From contig JACEST010000014.1 in NCBI GenBank assembly GCA_013911715.1, positions 1-22,979 on the forward strand: DNA of 22,979 nucleotides, in the 5' to 3' direction. Source of the stretch: Sphingopyxis sp. (GTDB taxonomy: Bacteria; Pseudomonadota; Alphaproteobacteria; Sphingomonadales; Sphingomonadaceae). Shown in pieces: positions 22,179-22,979 of this stretch. Every line of letters starts with the position of its first letter. The first letter of the stretch is position 1. The notes below the pieces were generated by a model. The model made no database searches and was not told the DNA's origin. It was given only the letters and a program-made list of their open reading frames with translations. The position numbers and the translations under genes were made by a program.

Positions 22179-22343
22179 CTTGATCTTCGCTTCCTTGAAC
22201 TCGACATGCTTGCGCACGACGGGGTCATATTTTTTCTGCACCATTTTCTCGGTCAGCGTGCGCGGGTTCTTCTTGGTGACATAGAAGAAACCCGTGTCGG
22301 CGGTGCTTACCAGCCGGATTTTGACGGTGGTCGGCTTCGCCAT
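22176..22343 (-). CDS. rpmG: 50S ribosomal protein L33
   Basis: A 55-residue L33 protein, MAKPTTVKIRLVSTADTG at the start, then FFYVTKKNPRT and KKYDPVVRKHVEFKEAKIK at the end. It lacks the four zinc Cys of the C-plus form and is therefore zinc-free, like the L36 in this window. ATG 22343 has TAAGGG close upstream. A TTGACA (minus strand, 22481-22476) with CAATGG 17 nt later could be a distant promoter, but the long leader makes it uncertain. The stop codon lies in the base of a long hairpin, and a terminator follows at 22013-22037. Confidence 0.96.
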   Translation of the reverse strand: MAKPTTVKIRLVSTADTGFFYVTKKNPRTLTEKMVQKKYDPVVRKHVEFKEAKIK

Positions 22344-22409
22344 GACCCTTATTCCCTAAACAGTGCCGCGATGCGAAGGCCAAGCCCCGCGCCGCCGATG
22401 GTTGAAACG

Positions 22410-22438
22410 AAAAAGGGCGGCGCGCTCAAAGCTGCCGC
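22410..22438 (-). terminator. Weak intrinsic terminator after tonB-like gene
   Basis: On the minus strand GCGGC (22438-22434) and GCCGC (22421-22417) pair around a 12-nt loop, followed by CC and five T (22414-22410). The tail GCCGCCCTTTTTCG repeats the one of the rpmG terminator. It could end transcription from the TonB-like gene before rpmG. The rest of 22344-22554 shows no gene. Confidence 0.4.
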
Positions 22439-22554
22439 TCCACAAGCGCGGGCCATTGGGCGAATCAGCGGCAACTGTCAAGAGGGCGGGTTGGGTTTGA
22501 GCCCTTCCGGCCGCCATATTACCGGCCCGATATTGGCAGCAGCCCGCTGAGTCT

Positions 22555-22630
22555 GTGCTCCGGCGCAGGCCGGAGCCTTGGCAGTCGAGGGCAGCGCGTG
22601 CGGACAGCGCTCCGGCCTGCGCCGGAGCAC
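22555..22630. repeat. Inverted intergenic repeat, family E
   Basis: GTGCTCCGGCGCAGGCCGGA... (22555-22576) and 22609-22630 are perfect 22-nt reverse complements, 32 nt apart. Each arm is itself palindromic (GCTCCGG...CCGGAGC). It starts 11 nt beyond the stop of the TonB-like gene and could form a very stable stem in its mRNA end. Confidence 0.9.
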
Positions 22631-22641
22631 AACCACCAGCC

Positions 22642-22979
22642 TTATGTGTCCAACCGGAATCGCACGGTCATTATGACCCAGCTTTCCTCAGCCGTGCCGC
22701 CGCGCGTCGCGGGTTTGAAGCGCCATTTGCTCAGGGCGCGGCGTTTGGTTTCGGTGAAGAAGCCGGGGCTGGCGCTGGTCAACTCGACCACGTCCTTCAC
22801 GCGCCCGTCAATGCCGACGAGCACACGCACCCGCGCCGTCCCCTCGATTTCATTGCGCTGTTCATAGGGCGGATAATCGGGCTGGGAGGTCGATTTGTAA
22901 CGCGGGTCGAGCTTGGCCTCGATCAGTGGTGGGGGCGGTGGCGGGACTTCGACTTCGACGGGCGGGTCCTGGCCGATTG
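22642..22979 (-). CDS. TonB-like energy transducer, C-terminal part (cut by window edge)
   Basis: The frame is open from the window edge for 111 residues in-window. It has a Pro-rich linker (VEVEVPPPPPPLIEAKLDP) and a TonB C-terminal domain: PDYPPYEQRNEIEGTARVRVLVGIDGRVKDV, TKRRALSKWRFKPATRGG and the final VRFRLDT. The domain contacts TonB boxes of outer-membrane receptors to pass on proton-motive energy, for example for iron-siderophore uptake. The membrane anchor lies outside the window. A GTG at 22830 is internal to the domain and is not a start. TonB or a TonB-family paralogue cannot be separated from this part. Confidence 0.85.
   Translation of the reverse strand, partial: IGQDPPVEVEVPPPPPPLIEAKLDPRYKSTSQPDYPPYEQRNEIEGTARVRVLVGIDGRVKDVVELTSASPGFFTETKRRALSKWRFKPATRGGTAEESWVIMTVRFRLDT

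Noticed and set aside
21999..22550. Plus-strand open frame of 183 codons over the rpmG region
   Set aside because: It covers hairpins, the terminator and rpmG antisense and has no recognisable domain.

Overview
The window looks like the chromosome of a sphingomonad (Alphaproteobacteria, Sphingomonadales; Sphingopyxis- or Sphingomonas-like). The evidence is GC-rich coding sequence on both strands, a COQ9-feoA-feoB cluster, the alphaproteobacterial division regulators MipZ and DivK, an MmcB-type repair protein, a DUF3572 protein next to divK, and many short inverted-repeat doublets between genes. The genus assignment is inference; there is no rRNA or other marker here.

Layout. 1-3560 (+): COQ9-like protein, FeoA and FeoB (ferrous iron uptake), single-stranded DNA-binding protein. 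3670-4149 (+): MmcB-like nuclease-fold protein, convergent with a riboflavin block (4146-6213, -) made of a small membrane protein, RibD and riboflavin synthase. 6214-6447: intergenic region with a probable small RNA and a duplicated terminator. 6448-8737 (-): acyl-CoA thioesterase and M24 aminopeptidase. 8889-9662 (+): SDR oxidoreductase. 9684-10550: a REP-associated tyrosine transposase bracketed by two inverted-repeat doublets, the clearest mobile unit. 10693-12831 (+): oligopeptidase B-like S9 peptidase with a signal peptide. 12985-13980 (-): HAD phosphatase and ribosomal protein L36. 14046-16377 (-): rpoN and lptB. 16627-17454 (-): MipZ, divergent from panC (17529-18368, +). 18503-18817 (+): Sel1-like protein, convergent with a DUF482/FemAB-like protein (18814-19947, -). 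20070-21480 (-): RidA-like, HAD and DUF3572 proteins, divergent from divK (21537-21899, +). 21900-22343: hairpin-rich region and rpmG (L33, -). 22642-22979 (-): C-terminal part of a TonB-like protein cut by the window edge.

How the genes fit together. Most are housekeeping: iron uptake, riboflavin and pantothenate synthesis, LPS export, replication and repair, ribosome. Two cell-cycle regulators are present, MipZ (places the division plane) and DivK (single-domain receiver upstream of CtrA), and a CtrA-like box lies in front of the Sel1-like gene. No gene is longer than its family norm in a way that suggests a new multi-gene system, and I found no CRISPR array, toxin-antitoxin pair, prophage or tRNA.

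The unusual layer is intergenic. Several unrelated families of palindromic repeats occur as head-to-head doublets with 15-32 nt arms, at about ten places. One family surrounds a RAYT gene, and a relative of it stands alone near divK. Two intergenic regions (6350-6416 and 22013-22178) look like structured small RNAs or a structured 3' UTR, and a third (16571-16628) is a weaker case. No stretch longer than 300 bases lacks a gene.
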